Positions 1 to 8,861 of a DNA stretch of 64,000 nt are shown one piece after another (position 1 is the stretch's first letter; every line of letters starts with the position of its first letter). Below the pieces are notes generated by a model, which worked only from the letters and a program-made list of their open reading frames with translations, was not told the DNA's origin and ran no database searches. The position numbers and the translations under genes are program-made. The DNA lies in the NCBI GenBank assembly GCA_020831965.1, contig JAFIFP010000001.1:186001-250000 (forward strand), given 5' to 3'. Source of the DNA: Idiomarina sp. GTDB taxonomy: Bacteria > Pseudomonadota > Gammaproteobacteria > Enterobacterales > Alteromonadaceae.

Positions 1-133
1 TTACAATGAATTGGCGCCATATCCCCTTGCGCGGGAAGAACTGCCTGATTGGCTGCGCTTGGTCGCGTTGGTGAATCGCATCTGGGACAAAGTGCAAAAT
101 GCCCTACAAAAAAGCGAGCCACATTCAGTGTGA
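1..133 (+). CDS. 3' end of an unidentified protein (5' end outside window)
   Basis: An open frame enters at the window edge (first full codon at 2) and ends with TGA at 131-133, giving the last 43 residues of a protein. The tail holds a tryptophan-containing amphipathic segment (DWLRLVALVNRIWDKV) and ends in SEPHSV. I do not recognise a family from this fragment. Its stop codon lies inside the stem of the terminator used by the convergent flagellin-like gene. It could be a chance frame, but the uninterrupted reading and the convergent terminator favour a real gene end. Confidence 0.5.
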   Translation, partial: YNELAPYPLAREELPDWLRLVALVNRIWDKVQNALQKSEPHSV

Positions 134-142
134 CTCGCTTCA
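106..142 (-). terminator. Rho-independent terminator of the flagellin-like unit
   Basis: Twelve-base arms at 112-123 and 129-140 enclose a 5-base loop. The one imperfect pair becomes a G:U wobble in the minus-strand transcript. On the minus strand the stem runs straight into a T tract (complement of the A run at 108-113). It sits 20 bases past the stop of the flagellin-like gene. Confidence 0.75.
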
Positions 143-161
143 TCCAACCAAACCTTCATCT

Positions 162-965
162 TTAGCTCAGTAAAGATAAAACCTGCGACTGTTGAGCATT
201 CGCTTGTCCCTGCACCGTAATGGCTGCATTTTGTCGAATTTGTCCCTGAATGTTCTCCGATGTAGCCATTGCAAAATCCAAGTCACGAAGACGTGAGCGC
301 GATTCCTGCATATTCACGTTGGTGTTGGCTAACTCCCGTGCTGCTGATTGGAATACATTTTGTTGCGCGCCAAACTCGGCCCGTTGTTCGTTAATGCTAT
401 CGCGCATGTTATCTAGCTCACTGAGCATGTTTGCGCGCGAGTCTGGGTTGGTGAGGTCGAGATTATCTAAGCCACCTAAGCTGCGCTCTCGCACATTGGG
501 AAGCTCAACATTAATATTTTGCCCAGCGCTACTGCCGATGAGGAACTCGCGGGTTTCGTTATTACTGAGCAATGGTGAGCCAGCAAATTCAGTCCGCTCA
601 ATGGTTTGATCAATATTCGAACGTAACTGGTCGACTTCACTTTGCAAAGCGCGGCGATCCGAGTCGCTTAATGCGCCACTGCCTGCTTGAATCGTGAGCT
701 CACGAATGCGATCGAGGTCAGCACTGATATTCTGCATGCCACCTTCGGCCACTTGCAGCAAGGATACGCCGTCGAAGGCGTTCCCTAGGGACCGTTGATA
801 GGCTTCACTCTCTGAAGTTAACCGCTCGATAATTTGCATAGCAGCCGCGTCATCGGATGCTCTATCAATACGATTTCCCGACGCCAACTGCCGCATGCGG
901 TCAGTTTGTTTCTCTTGAATTTGTTGCAAGAGATTCTGAGTGTTGTTGGTATTCTCTATCCGCAT
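162..965 (-). CDS. Short flagellin-like protein
   Basis: A 267-residue protein made almost only of the conserved flagellin ends. Residues 1-140 match the N-terminal D0/D1 helices (LASGNRIDRASDDAAAMQI, then LGNAFDGVSLLQVAEGGM where flagellins usually have RNANDGIS). The last ~45 residues match the C-terminal D0/D1 (RLRDLDFAMATSENIQGQI through SQVLSLLS). The variable surface D2/D3 domain is essentially absent. Flagellins are exported by the flagellar type III apparatus and polymerise into the filament, so it may be a minor filament or junction protein. That role is inferred. No flagellar operon is visible here. The ATG at 965 has a strong GGAGG site, and the gene lies 12 bases after its upstream partner in the same unit. 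Confidence 0.85.
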   Translation of the reverse strand: MRIENTNNTQNLLQQIQEKQTDRMRQLASGNRIDRASDDAAAMQIIERLTSESEAYQRSLGNAFDGVSLLQVAEGGMQNISADLDRIRELTIQAGSGALSDSDRRALQSEVDQLRSNIDQTIERTEFAGSPLLSNNETREFLIGSSAGQNINVELPNVRERSLGGLDNLDLTNPDSRANMLSELDNMRDSINEQRAEFGAQQNVFQSAARELANTNVNMQESRSRLRDLDFAMATSENIQGQIRQNAAITVQGQANAQQSQVLSLLS

Positions 966-977
966 AATGCCTCCGGA

Positions 978-1709
978 TTAACCAAGCAATTGCTGAACTA
1001 AATTCGTGTTCGGCGCTGTTTGTATGGACTGTAACATGGGGGATGACGCATCACGAATAGTCGCGAGCATATCGCCTAAGTCTTCGTTGGACATGCCTCG
1101 AGAGCTTTGTCCCGTGAGCACTTCCATGTCTTGATTATCTTGCCGGTCCAGTACTGACTCTACCCGTTCCGACGCTGTTTGCTGCTGCTCTTGGACGCTC
1201 GCTGACAGTTCTGCAAAGCCGTCTTGAGCCTCGGTTAATAGGTCGTCTAATTCAGTTAATGCGTCGTCATCGAGTTCGTCGAACTCAAATTCATTAAAAC
1301 GTTCAACCCGTTCACTGAGTGCCGCAAACCGGTCGCGATCTTCCTCTGAGAGGTTGTTAAGGCCCTCTGCGGCGGTGAAGTTGTCTACGCTTTGGTTCAA
1401 TTCATCGCGAAGATTGGCTAAGCCTTCGGTATCACCAGGCTCTAGCGTCGAAAAGTCTTCTCGGACTTGTTGGAATCGCCCCTGCAACTCATTGGTTTGC
1501 AGTGTTGCCATACGCGCACGACCTTGATCCGCCATAGCACTGGTAAGTGAGTCTGCTGGTGCTGAAGCGCCGGGTGCTGGCGTGCCGTCTGTTGACGTAC
1601 TACCTGTTGACGCAGGAATATTTTGCGGACTGTTACGCATCGTCAGAGATTCTGACACGATGCTCTGCAACTGAGCGGCCAGTCCTGAGGTACTGGAATC
1701 AATTTGCAT
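978..1709 (-). CDS. Unknown acidic coiled-coil protein paired with the flagellin-like gene
   Basis: I do not recognise the family. The start at 1709 is preferred over an upstream in-frame ATG at 1736 because a GGGGGA ribosome site sits just before it, giving 243 residues (MQIDSSTSGLAAQLQSI...). After a Ser/Thr/Pro/Ala-rich linker (about 30-55) comes a long Glu/Asp/Gln-rich, probably coiled-coil region (about 70-190). The last residues (TNLVQQLLG) resemble the hydrophobic C-terminal end of flagellins. There is no signal peptide. First gene of a two-gene unit with the flagellin-like protein, so it may be a chaperone, cap or co-exported partner. That is inference from position and ends only. Confidence 0.7.
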   Translation of the reverse strand: MQIDSSTSGLAAQLQSIVSESLTMRNSPQNIPASTGSTSTDGTPAPGASAPADSLTSAMADQGRARMATLQTNELQGRFQQVREDFSTLEPGDTEGLANLRDELNQSVDNFTAAEGLNNLSEEDRDRFAALSERVERFNEFEFDELDDDALTELDDLLTEAQDGFAELSASVQEQQQTASERVESVLDRQDNQDMEVLTGQSSRGMSNEDLGDMLATIRDASSPMLQSIQTAPNTNLVQQLLG

Positions 1710-1745
1710 AAGACTCCCCCTACAAGAGTGATGCATTGACCCTTA

Positions 1746-1776
1746 AGTATAGAAGATCCACCCCTGCTTTGTACAA
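1746..1776 (-). promoter_or_regulatory. Possible sigma-70 promoter of the flagellin-like unit
   Basis: On the minus strand TATACT (1746-1751) is preceded by TTGTAC (1771-1776) with a long 19-base spacer. I looked for a sigma-28 flagellar promoter in the same stretch and found only a 4-of-8 match to GCCGATAA. The -10 box is good, the pairing is weak. Confidence 0.3.
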
Positions 1777-1836
1777 TCTTTGGTCGATGTTCACCGAGTC
1801 TTTACTTAAGTGGATGGAATGTATTGAATTCTAGGT

Positions 1837-3198
1837 ATGATAAGGTTTTATGCACGAGAAAATATTGCAGAGTCTGCCATGAGAAATGCGGAACATCCGA
1901 CTACTGAGCGCTTATATCGGTTTCTTGCCGAGGACGAGGATGCCCGCGTCTGCAAGGATATTCCTGATGAAGCATGTGATGAGCAGCCTCGTGCCTTTGT
2001 ATTACATCTACTTGCATTGACCCTCACGAAGCTCGGCGACTCGCTGGTGTCGGCCCGTCTTGTATTACCTTGGATGCTCACAGCGGCCGGTGCGCCTGCA
2101 TTTTTTATTAGTTTACTGGTGCCGCTGCGCGAGTCCTTGTCGTTATTGCCGCAGCTGTTTGTGGCGGCGCGGATGCGCGCTCGCGCCATCCGGAAATGGT
2201 TCTGGGTGCTCGGTAGCCTTGGTCAAGCCTTCTCGTTAGTCGCTATGGCTATGGGGCTTTGGTTTAACTCAGGCGTGGTGTTCGCCTATTGGGTTGTCGG
2301 TTGGCTTATAGTGTTTAGTCTTGCGCGGGGTATTTGCTCGGTGGCGAGCAAGGACGTGTTGGGCAAAACCATCTCGAAGTCTCGGCGGGGACGGTTAACT
2401 GGGCTTGCGGCAAGTATCGCAGGGTTCATGACGTTAGTGACGGCGCTCCTGATCATATGGGTGCCACAGGTCGAAGGAAGCTCATGGGTATTTGCAGGTC
2501 TGTTGCTCGGTGCAGCTTCCTTATGGTCTATTGCCGCTGTCGCTTATGCCGCTATCCCTGAGGCGCAAGGTGCAACAGAGGGAGGAGCGAATGCGATTGA
2601 AGAGGCATTCAAGTCCCTTAAGCTAGTCGCCACCGATAAGGTATTTGGGCATTTTGTATTCACTCGGGCACTGCTGATTTCCTCAGCTTTTGCTATTCCT
2701 TACATGGTGGTGTTAATTCAGCGTCAAAGTGAGAATTTAACCAGCCTTGGCGCGCTGATGTTAGCAAGTGGTCTCGCTGGACTGGTTGCGGGGCGCTTCT
2801 GGGGACATTGGTCCGATCGTGCGAGCCATCATGTCATGGCCGCGGCTGCAATACTGTCGGCTGTGACTATGGTCGCTACCTTAATGATAAATTATTGGTG
2901 GTCTGACGGCTTAGGTCAGATTGCTGTGGGTGGAGCCTTAATTTTTCTTGCCGCGACGGCGCATCAAGGCGCGCGAGTTGGGCGGAAAACTTACCTTGTC
3001 GACATGGCAACACAGGACAACAGAGCTCAATTGACTGCGGTCAGCAACACTCTCATAGGTGGCTTGCTGTTGTTAGGGGGGCTGTTAGGGATTGTGGATC
3101 AGTGGCTGGGGACGCAGACGGTCATGCTACTGTTGGTGGCGCTTAGCCTGTTAGCTGCTTGGCGGGCATTCAGCCTGCCAAGCGTTGCTGCGGACTAA
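1837..3198 (+). CDS. MFS-type transporter permease
   Basis: A 453-residue polytopic membrane protein with a ~50-residue hydrophilic N-terminal tail followed by about twelve hydrophobic helices. The layout and the loop after TM2 (AARMRARAIRKWFWVLG) fit the major facilitator superfamily, with a cytoplasmic central loop around residues 245-265 and a short GRFWGHWSDRASHH loop in the second half. Substrate unknown; nothing nearby hints at one. The start is uncertain: ATG at 1837 or ATG at 1879, neither with a strong ribosome site. It runs convergently into trhO with only 14 bases between stops and no clear terminator. Confidence 0.75.
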   Translation: MIRFYARENIAESAMRNAEHPTTERLYRFLAEDEDARVCKDIPDEACDEQPRAFVLHLLALTLTKLGDSLVSARLVLPWMLTAAGAPAFFISLLVPLRESLSLLPQLFVAARMRARAIRKWFWVLGSLGQAFSLVAMAMGLWFNSGVVFAYWVVGWLIVFSLARGICSVASKDVLGKTISKSRRGRLTGLAASIAGFMTLVTALLIIWVPQVEGSSWVFAGLLLGAASLWSIAAVAYAAIPEAQGATEGGANAIEEAFKSLKLVATDKVFGHFVFTRALLISSAFAIPYMVVLIQRQSENLTSLGALMLASGLAGLVAGRFWGHWSDRASHHVMAAAAILSAVTMVATLMINYWWSDGLGQIAVGGALIFLAATAHQGARVGRKTYLVDMATQDNRAQLTAVSNTLIGGLLLLGGLLGIVDQWLGTQTVMLLLVALSLLAAWRAFSLPSVAAD

Positions 3199-3212
3199 GT
3201 TTACATATTACT

Positions 3213-4139
3213 CTACATTGCACTCTCGCTGCGGCCATCACGAATGTGCTGCTCACCGCGCGCTTTCGCAAGTTGGATTTGCTTTTCGCGCTCGGCAAAC
3301 CGTTGCTTTTGATCCGGCGTTGTTTTGTCGAAGCAGTGCGGGCATGACACCCCTTTCTGGTACTGCTCGGATTGTTTCTCTTCTTCTGTGATAGGCATGC
3401 GACATGCGTAGCACTGATCATAGCTGCCTTGCTCAAGGCCATGCTTCACGGTTACCCGTTGGTCGAACACAAAGCATTCGCCCCGCCAGAGACTTTCCTC
3501 TTCTGGTACTTCTTCGAGGTATTTAAGGATACCGCCGTGTAAATGGTAGACTTCCTCAAATCCGAGGCCTTTCATGTAGGCTGTGGATTTCTCACAACGA
3601 ATACCGCCGGTACAAAACATCGCGACTTTCTTATGCTTGCCTGTATCAAGGTGATTCTGAACGTATTCTGGGAAATCTCGGAAGCTTTCAGTCTTCGGAT
3701 CAACCGCGCCTGCAAAAGTGCCAACAGCCACTTCATAGCCATTGCGGGTATCAATGAGTAGAACATCGGGGTCTTGAATTAGTTGATTCCAGTCTTTTGG
3801 CGCAACATAAGTGCCGACCAGATTTTTGGGATCGACCCAATCTACTCCGAGCGTGACGATTTCCTTCTTGAGCTTTACTTTGGTGCGATAGAAGGCCTGC
3901 TCGGCACTGGGTGACTCTTTGTGCTCAAGGTCCGCTAAGCGGTGGTCAGCACGCAACCAGCCGAGTACCGCGTCGATGGCTTCGCGTTTACCGCAAATGG
4001 TGCCGTTGATGCCTTCGCGAGCAAGGAGGAGCGTTCCTTTCACTTCATGAGAGGCCATGACGTCATACAGGGGCTGGCGGAGTTCAACATAGTCGCTGAG
4101 CTCCACAAATTTGTAGAGTGCTGCACAGATATACTGCAT
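3213..4139 (-). CDS. trhO: tRNA uridine(34) hydroxylase (rhodanese-type, YceA family)
   Basis: TrhO makes 5-hydroxyuridine at position 34 of certain tRNAs, an oxygen-dependent wobble modification in the cytoplasm. The protein of 308 residues has the family's N-terminal acylphosphatase-like domain (about 1-95) and a rhodanese domain (about 115-215) with the active-site motif [11 protein letters not shown], catalytic Cys176. The tail carries two CxxC-type pairs (CYAC, CPHC). Start at 4139 is set by AGAAGGAAA just upstream; a longer in-frame extension to 4205 would overlap the promoter. Single-gene unit. Confidence 0.9.
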   Translation of the reverse strand: MQYICAALYKFVELSDYVELRQPLYDVMASHEVKGTLLLAREGINGTICGKREAIDAVLGWLRADHRLADLEHKESPSAEQAFYRTKVKLKKEIVTLGVDWVDPKNLVGTYVAPKDWNQLIQDPDVLLIDTRNGYEVAVGTFAGAVDPKTESFRDFPEYVQNHLDTGKHKKVAMFCTGGIRCEKSTAYMKGLGFEEVYHLHGGILKYLEEVPEEESLWRGECFVFDQRVTVKHGLEQGSYDQCYACRMPITEEEKQSEQYQKGVSCPHCFDKTTPDQKQRFAEREKQIQLAKARGEQHIRDGRSESAM

Positions 4140-4194
4140 GGTAGTTTTCCTTCTGCGTGCTGGAACGTAAATCCAGAGCTTAAAATTCGGCGAG

Positions 4195-4200
4195 ATTATA
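4195..4200 (-). promoter_or_regulatory. -10 box of the trhO promoter
   Basis: A perfect TATAAT on the minus strand, 55 bases before the trhO start. The -35 region (TTCCTG at 17 bases) is poor. Confidence 0.5.
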
Positions 4201-4229
4201 CGCATTTTCCCGCAAAACAGGAACCATCA

Positions 4230-4269
4230 GCAACAAAAACGCCCTGCACGGGCAGGGCGTTTTTGTTGG
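4230..4269 (-). terminator. Terminator after dps
   Basis: GCCCTGC / GCAGGGC stem extended by A5/T5 arms, loop ACGG, ending in a T run on either strand. It lies 17 bases past the dps stop and upstream of the trhO promoter, separating the two minus-strand units. Confidence 0.85.
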
Positions 4270-4285
4270 CTAAGTTGTTGGACTA

Positions 4286-4759
4286 TTAATCAAGATAGGC
4301 AGTCAGCATCCAACAGGTTTTCTCTTGCTCTTTAATGTAATCGCCCATCAAAGATGCAGTACCTTCGTCACTCAACTCGCTCGCTGCGTCGAGTAGTTCG
4401 CGTTGTAAGCGAATCAGTATCTTATAGCCTTCGAGTAGAGACTGAACGCACTCGCGGCCTTCGACAATGTTGGTGGCTTCAGCAATAGTGCTTTCTTGCA
4501 GATAAGTGCTGTAGCTATGCTGCGGTTTCTGACCTAGCGTCAAAATGCGTTCTGCGATTTCGTCGATTTTGAGTAGCAGGTCATTGTAGGTCTCTTCAAA
4601 CTTCGCGTGCAGTTCAAAGAAGCGCTCGCCGCGCACATTCCAATGGAAGCCACGAACGTTCATGTAGAGCACCTGGTAGTTCGACAGCAACGCGTTGAGC
4701 CGGCGTGCGAGAACCTTCGTACCTTCTTGGTCTAATCCAATGACGTTGACTTGTTTCAT
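4286..4759 (-). CDS. dps: Dps-type ferritin-like DNA-protection / iron-storage protein
   Basis: Dps proteins form 12-subunit cages that oxidise and store Fe(II) using peroxide and protect DNA in starved cells. The 157-residue length fits. The inter-subunit ferroxidase ligands are visible: His39 in RGFHWNV, His51 in LHAKFEE, and Asp66/Glu70 in DEIAER. The lysine-rich N-terminal tail that binds DNA in E. coli Dps is not evident, so protection may be mainly through iron chemistry. ATG at 4759 has a GAGGGA site. Upstream minus-strand DNA carries a repeated GATTGATTT / GATTGATAT element that may be regulatory. Monocistronic, with its own terminator. Confidence 0.9.
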   Translation of the reverse strand: MKQVNVIGLDQEGTKVLARRLNALLSNYQVLYMNVRGFHWNVRGERFFELHAKFEETYNDLLLKIDEIAERILTLGQKPQHSYSTYLQESTIAEATNIVEGRECVQSLLEGYKILIRLQRELLDAASELSDEGTASLMGDYIKEQEKTCWMLTAYLD

Positions 4760-4874
4760 TATTCCCTCACTTTATGTATGTCTATGAAACCATCTTAACA
4801 TGGCTGTATTTTGACGAAAGTGATTCATATCAATCAAATCAATCGCTTTTTCCTCATACTTGCTGTGGCACTCG

Positions 4875-6692
4875 TCAATTACCGATGACGAGCCGCCGAG
4901 AGTCGAGCTCGATAATAATCGGATCATGGTCTGACGAACGATAAGGCGTTGGTGCATACCAGTCGCGTTGCTGCTGTGGCGTTTTGCCACGCGTCGGGAA
5001 CTCAAAGGCCAGCGGCTCATCGGCGTTAATATGCCAAAAGTCGATGCCAGTGACCGCATCGAGCATAGTGCGATGCGTCAGAATATGATCGAGGCTGCCT
5101 TTCTCACCACGGAACACATAGGAATAGCCTTCTGGCGCCATACGGTCAGCAACATTGATATAACCTTGGCGACGTAATTCAACCATAGGATCTTCCATGG
5201 CATAGGCATTGAAGTCACCGAGTACAATCATGTTGCGATGCTCACGCCCAGTCGGAAAGCCGCGCAGCCAACGCGCGAGCTGCTGAGCACTTTCTACCCG
5301 CATTGCATTCCAACAGGCTTGTCCATCGCCTCGGTTGGCATTTGCTGAGCCGGTTTCACTGGGACAGCGTCCTTTCGACTTGAAGTGGTTAGCAACAACG
5401 GTGAACTCACCACCTGTTTGCCGAACGCGGAAAGTCTGGGCGAGTGGCGGACGGCTGCCCGCATTGAATGGTGCTGTCTCATCAAAGCTCGCCCGACCGA
5501 CTTGTTCAACTCGATCCGAGCGGTAAATGATAGCCTGCGTGATGGCGTCGCTACCGATACGGCTGGCTGACGGTCGCACGAATGCAAAACGTTTGTCTGG
5601 TGCGGCTTGCTGGAGACCACGCGTCAAGTCCGCGATGGCACTGGCACTGCCGAAGCCGTCATTTTCGACTTCCATGAGCGCATACACGTCCGCATCCATA
5701 GTTAACATGGCATTAATGATACGAGTACGTTGGCGCTGAAACTCTTCTGGTGTCGCTGCACCACGAGGTGTTGGAAAACCGCCTCCCTGACCATCGCCAT
5801 TGAAGTAATTCAGTACGTTAAACGCAGCAACCTTTAAGTCACCTCGTCCAGGTAAACTCGGCCTTTCAGGGCGCGGGTTTGTGGCAGTGAAGGTCGGTTG
5901 ACGAACTGGGTGAATATGAAAATTGCCATTTACTTCAACAAGCACCCCTTCGATCTCGTCTACGGTATCGCCGCTACGCACAGGATTGTCGATATGCAAA
6001 CCCGGCGATGGATAGGGTACACGCTCTGGGTATTCAACTTCAGAGCCATCATCTAAAACAATGCGGCGGAGAAAGTTGTAGGTGGTGTGATCACGAGCAC
6101 TCAGGCCGGGTAAGGTGATTTGTGTCGGAATCCACAGACGTTCGGTAGCCAAGTCTAAGGTACCGAAGCGAGCAAGTTGGTAATGGCCGACAACAGTCAT
6201 TGGGTGAGTAAGGCGCACACGCTGGTGCACCAGATTTTCAAGTTGTGCCACATAGTCGATGGGGAGTGACAGTGGCACCGTGCTGTATGCCGCCTGGCGA
6301 CCACACACAGTAACGGCGGTCAGGTTATGTATCTTTAGCCCACCACCATATTCGCCACGTTCGCCTTCAATACGCACGCGATAGCCTGGTTGCACAGTAG
6401 TGCCTTGGTCCGCATCTCGAACAAACACTGCAGGACGCATCGCAGTATTGTCCGAACCTGGCTGCTGTAAGAAGAAACCATTGAGTCGGCGTTCACCTTG
6501 GAAGCTGGCCGACACAACGCCTTCGAGAATAACTTGGTCGCCGAGGTAACGTTCAATGCGATCAAAGGGAACCGAGTCTGCACCGCAACGTTCTGCAATC
6601 GGAATGCTCTCAGGGTCGACTGGGGTCGATTCACAAGCGGCGAGCAGTAACGTGAACAATAGAATGGCGAAGATACGATGAAGCTGTGTCAT
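4875..6692 (-). CDS. ExeM/NucH-family nuclease lipoprotein
   Basis: A 605-residue protein with a lipoprotein signal (LLLAAC, Cys20). Residues ~40-130 and 140-255 look like OB-fold-type domains found in front of the nuclease domain of ExeM/NucH enzymes. From ~280 to the end is an exonuclease/endonuclease/phosphatase domain: KVAAFNVLNYF, MEVEND, ANHFKSKGRC, VLGDFNAY and the terminal SDHDPI. Family members degrade extracellular DNA and help in biofilm dispersal and phosphate or nucleoside scavenging. The lipid anchor suggests a cell-bound rather than free enzyme, and there is no C-terminal sorting helix. No terminator is seen between it and dps upstream on the same strand. Confidence 0.88.
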   Translation of the reverse strand: MTQLHRIFAILLFTLLLAACESTPVDPESIPIAERCGADSVPFDRIERYLGDQVILEGVVSASFQGERRLNGFFLQQPGSDNTAMRPAVFVRDADQGTTVQPGYRVRIEGERGEYGGGLKIHNLTAVTVCGRQAAYSTVPLSLPIDYVAQLENLVHQRVRLTHPMTVVGHYQLARFGTLDLATERLWIPTQITLPGLSARDHTTYNFLRRIVLDDGSEVEYPERVPYPSPGLHIDNPVRSGDTVDEIEGVLVEVNGNFHIHPVRQPTFTATNPRPERPSLPGRGDLKVAAFNVLNYFNGDGQGGGFPTPRGAATPEEFQRQRTRIINAMLTMDADVYALMEVENDGFGSASAIADLTRGLQQAAPDKRFAFVRPSASRIGSDAITQAIIYRSDRVEQVGRASFDETAPFNAGSRPPLAQTFRVRQTGGEFTVVANHFKSKGRCPSETGSANANRGDGQACWNAMRVESAQQLARWLRGFPTGREHRNMIVLGDFNAYAMEDPMVELRRQGYINVADRMAPEGYSYVFRGEKGSLDHILTHRTMLDAVTGIDFWHINADEPLAFEFPTRGKTPQQQRDWYAPTPYRSSDHDPIIIELDSRRLVIGN

Positions 6693-6751
6693 GGCTGAAC
6701 CTGTTGTCTAAAAATCATCAAATGAAGTGGCTACACTATAATACAAATCTA

Positions 6752-7915
6752 CTACTCTGGCTGATCGTTTCGGGGATAAGGTGCATGGGTTGCCTTAATG
6801 CGCTCGTCGGGATAGCACCCGAGTACCTTCACAAAACGTGTCATTGCTGCAAGCTCTCGACTTGCCTCGTGCCACTCTGGTGATTCGACGTTCACCGCCA
6901 GATCAACGTAGAAAAGCTCCTCCCATGGATTACCTGGCATTGGTCTTGATTCAAGCTTGGCCATATTGACTTGGTGTTTTCGCAGCACAATGAGTGCGTC
7001 AACGAGTGACCCCGGTTGGTTATGCGTCGCCATAATCAAACTGGTTTTAGCTGGCAGCTGTTCAGGAACCCGAATGGGATCGCGGCTGACTACGATAAAG
7101 CGCGTATGATTTTCGCGTTGATTCGCCATTTGATCGGCTAAGGCCACCAACTCATAGAGGGCTCCGCCACTTTGTGGGCCAATAGCGGCACTTTGCGGAT
7201 CACTATCCTCTGCTACTCGACGCATGGCATGGGCAGACGAAGGGCTTGCCTCTAGGCGCACGTTATTGAGCTTGCTGAGGAACCCCGAGCACTGCGTGAG
7301 TGCTTGGGGATGAGCATATACCACGCTGACATCATCGAGCGTTGTTCCTGGCTTGACCAAAAGATGATGGTCTACTGGCAGGTAGGACTCACCAATAATG
7401 TGGAGGTGAGTGTGGCGGAGTAAGTCGTACACGTCATTAATGGAGCCAGACGAAGTATTCTCAATCGGCAGTACGCCGAGTGTGGTGCGACCATCTTCCA
7501 CTGCGGCTATCACCGCGGTAAAGGTGTCGCATGAAAAACCTTCAAGAGTGCAGTTGCGGCGCGTGGCATAACTTTGAGCGGTGAGATGCGAATAAGAACC
7601 AGGCATGCCCAAATGGGCGACCGCGAGGGTTCCTTGACCATCGCCAGTTTGCAGCCATGCATGCTGTGTTAACACCGAGTCTTCAATAATAATGCGGTAC
7701 AGGCGCGACAGGTAGCCGGGATCGAGGCCTAAGGCTTGACCATCTGCCATTAGTTTCATTAATAGTTCAGCTTCTCTGCCTGTATCTCGAACGAGTCCTT
7801 GTTGTGCCGCCTTGGAGCGCGCGACGGCCAAAGCAAGTTCACGGCGTTTTGCCAGACAGGTTAATAATTCATGATCTAAATGCTCGATATGCTTGCGTAA
7901 TTCAATTAAGTCCAC
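6752..7915 (-). CDS. pheA: Bifunctional chorismate mutase / prephenate dehydratase
   Basis: Converts chorismate to prephenate and then phenylpyruvate in phenylalanine synthesis. The 387 residues hold an AroQ-type mutase (1-85), a prephenate dehydratase domain (about 97-275, with the TRF motif at 271-273) and a C-terminal ACT domain whose GSLV (302-305) and ESRP (322-325) motifs form the phenylalanine feedback site. The start is GTG at 7915 behind a GGGGGA site. I looked for a Phe-rich leader peptide and attenuator upstream; the only short frame there is not Phe-rich, so control is probably mainly allosteric. Confidence 0.95.
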   Translation of the reverse strand: MDLIELRKHIEHLDHELLTCLAKRRELALAVARSKAAQQGLVRDTGREAELLMKLMADGQALGLDPGYLSRLYRIIIEDSVLTQHAWLQTGDGQGTLAVAHLGMPGSYSHLTAQSYATRRNCTLEGFSCDTFTAVIAAVEDGRTTLGVLPIENTSSGSINDVYDLLRHTHLHIIGESYLPVDHHLLVKPGTTLDDVSVVYAHPQALTQCSGFLSKLNNVRLEASPSSAHAMRRVAEDSDPQSAAIGPQSGGALYELVALADQMANQRENHTRFIVVSRDPIRVPEQLPAKTSLIMATHNQPGSLVDALIVLRKHQVNMAKLESRPMPGNPWEELFYVDLAVNVESPEWHEASRELAAMTRFVKVLGCYPDERIKATHAPYPRNDQPE

Positions 7916-8074
7916 GACTCCCCCAACAACAGACTACTCATGAATTAAAGAATGCCCGCTGGTTGCGCCCTTGGCAAGACAGGAATCCCTTGGTGGATGT
8001 AAGAGCGGTTGCATGCGCAGGTGGCTTAAGCTAGTTTGTCTGAGCGGCCAGTGTACAGCAGAGGATTCGGCACT

Positions 8075-8719
8075 ATGGGCAACCACTCTATGGGCAACCT
8101 AAGATTAATCAGCATCGTGAGTTTGACTGCATTGCTTGGCTTAACGGCCTGCAGCGGGCCCGACGCAGAGGAACAACTTGAGCCATCAGGCCCGTCCATG
8201 TCCGAACCACATGCTGAGTTTTTCGCTGCACTTCAAACCCTGTGCGGTAAAGCGTTTGCGGGTGAGCGTATTGTTGCACGCAATGATGATCGCGAACTGT
8301 TGCAGGGCAACGAAGCGCTCGTGGTGCACTTTAGAGAATGTACTGATACACAGATTTTTGCTCCGTTCCACATTGAACGCCCTGCCGATGGCGACTGGGA
8401 TCGGTCGCGCACTTGGATTTATACCCTGCATGCCGAGCGCCTAGAGATCAATCATGATCACCGAACGCCCAGTGGCGAACCTGACGAACTAACATTTTAC
8501 GGTGGCTACACGGTCGAGCCGGGGAGTGCCGAACGGCAGATGTTTATTTTCACCGAACGGACGGGTGAAGAGGGCGAGGTACTCGGCTGGCGCATCGAGA
8601 TTCAACTGGGGGAGCGCTATACCTATGGCACTATGGCCGATGGTGATTGGACTTGGCGTTTAGACTTTGATTTAACTTCACATATTGAACCACCTCCTGC
8701 ACCTTGGGGGCACGAATAA
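8075..8719 (+). CDS. Unknown predicted lipoprotein
   Basis: I do not recognise a named domain. The start at 8075 is chosen for a CAGAGGA site nine bases upstream; it yields 214 residues with a hydrophobic leader ending in GLTAC (lipidated Cys26). The mature part is hydrophilic, rich in Asp, Glu and Trp, with likely beta structure and blocks such as LQTLCGKAFAGERIVA and HFRECTD; two cysteines in the mature domain could pair. Divergent from pheA, followed by udk after its own promoter. Probably an envelope protein of unknown function. Confidence 0.75.
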   Translation: MGNHSMGNLRLISIVSLTALLGLTACSGPDAEEQLEPSGPSMSEPHAEFFAALQTLCGKAFAGERIVARNDDRELLQGNEALVVHFRECTDTQIFAPFHIERPADGDWDRSRTWIYTLHAERLEINHDHRTPSGEPDELTFYGGYTVEPGSAERQMFIFTERTGEEGEVLGWRIEIQLGERYTYGTMADGDWTWRLDFDLTSHIEPPPAPWGHE

Positions 8720-8786
8720 AAATCCCGGCACCTCAGAGAAACCAAGCTCGAATGCCCTGTTACCGCGCTGTGTTAACAATTTAGTG

Positions 8787-8815
8787 TTTATAAATGGCTG
8801 CGAATTGGCGATAAT
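8787..8815 (+). promoter_or_regulatory. Candidate sigma-70 promoter of udk
   Basis: TTTATA (8787-8792) and GATAAT (8810-8815) with a 17-base spacer, giving a start near 8822 and a 40-base leader before the udk GTG. A following G/C-rich GCGCGGC may act as a growth-rate discriminator. Confidence 0.4.
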
Positions 8816-8861
8816 GCGCGGCAATTGTCCTGTGACAAACACGTTACAAAAAAGGATTACT

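Noticed and set aside
1770-1830. Sigma-28 (FliA) promoter before the flagellin-like unit
   Set aside because: TAAA occurs at a workable distance but the -10 half matches GCCGATAA at only about half of its positions.
7916-8034. Phenylalanine attenuator and leader peptide before pheA
   Set aside because: The only short frame on the minus strand has no run of Phe codons and no terminator/antiterminator pair is seen.
8685-8861. Longer N-terminus for udk reaching back to 8685
   Set aside because: It overlaps the preceding gene, lacks family similarity, and the GTG at 8862 has a good ribosome site and gives the expected length.
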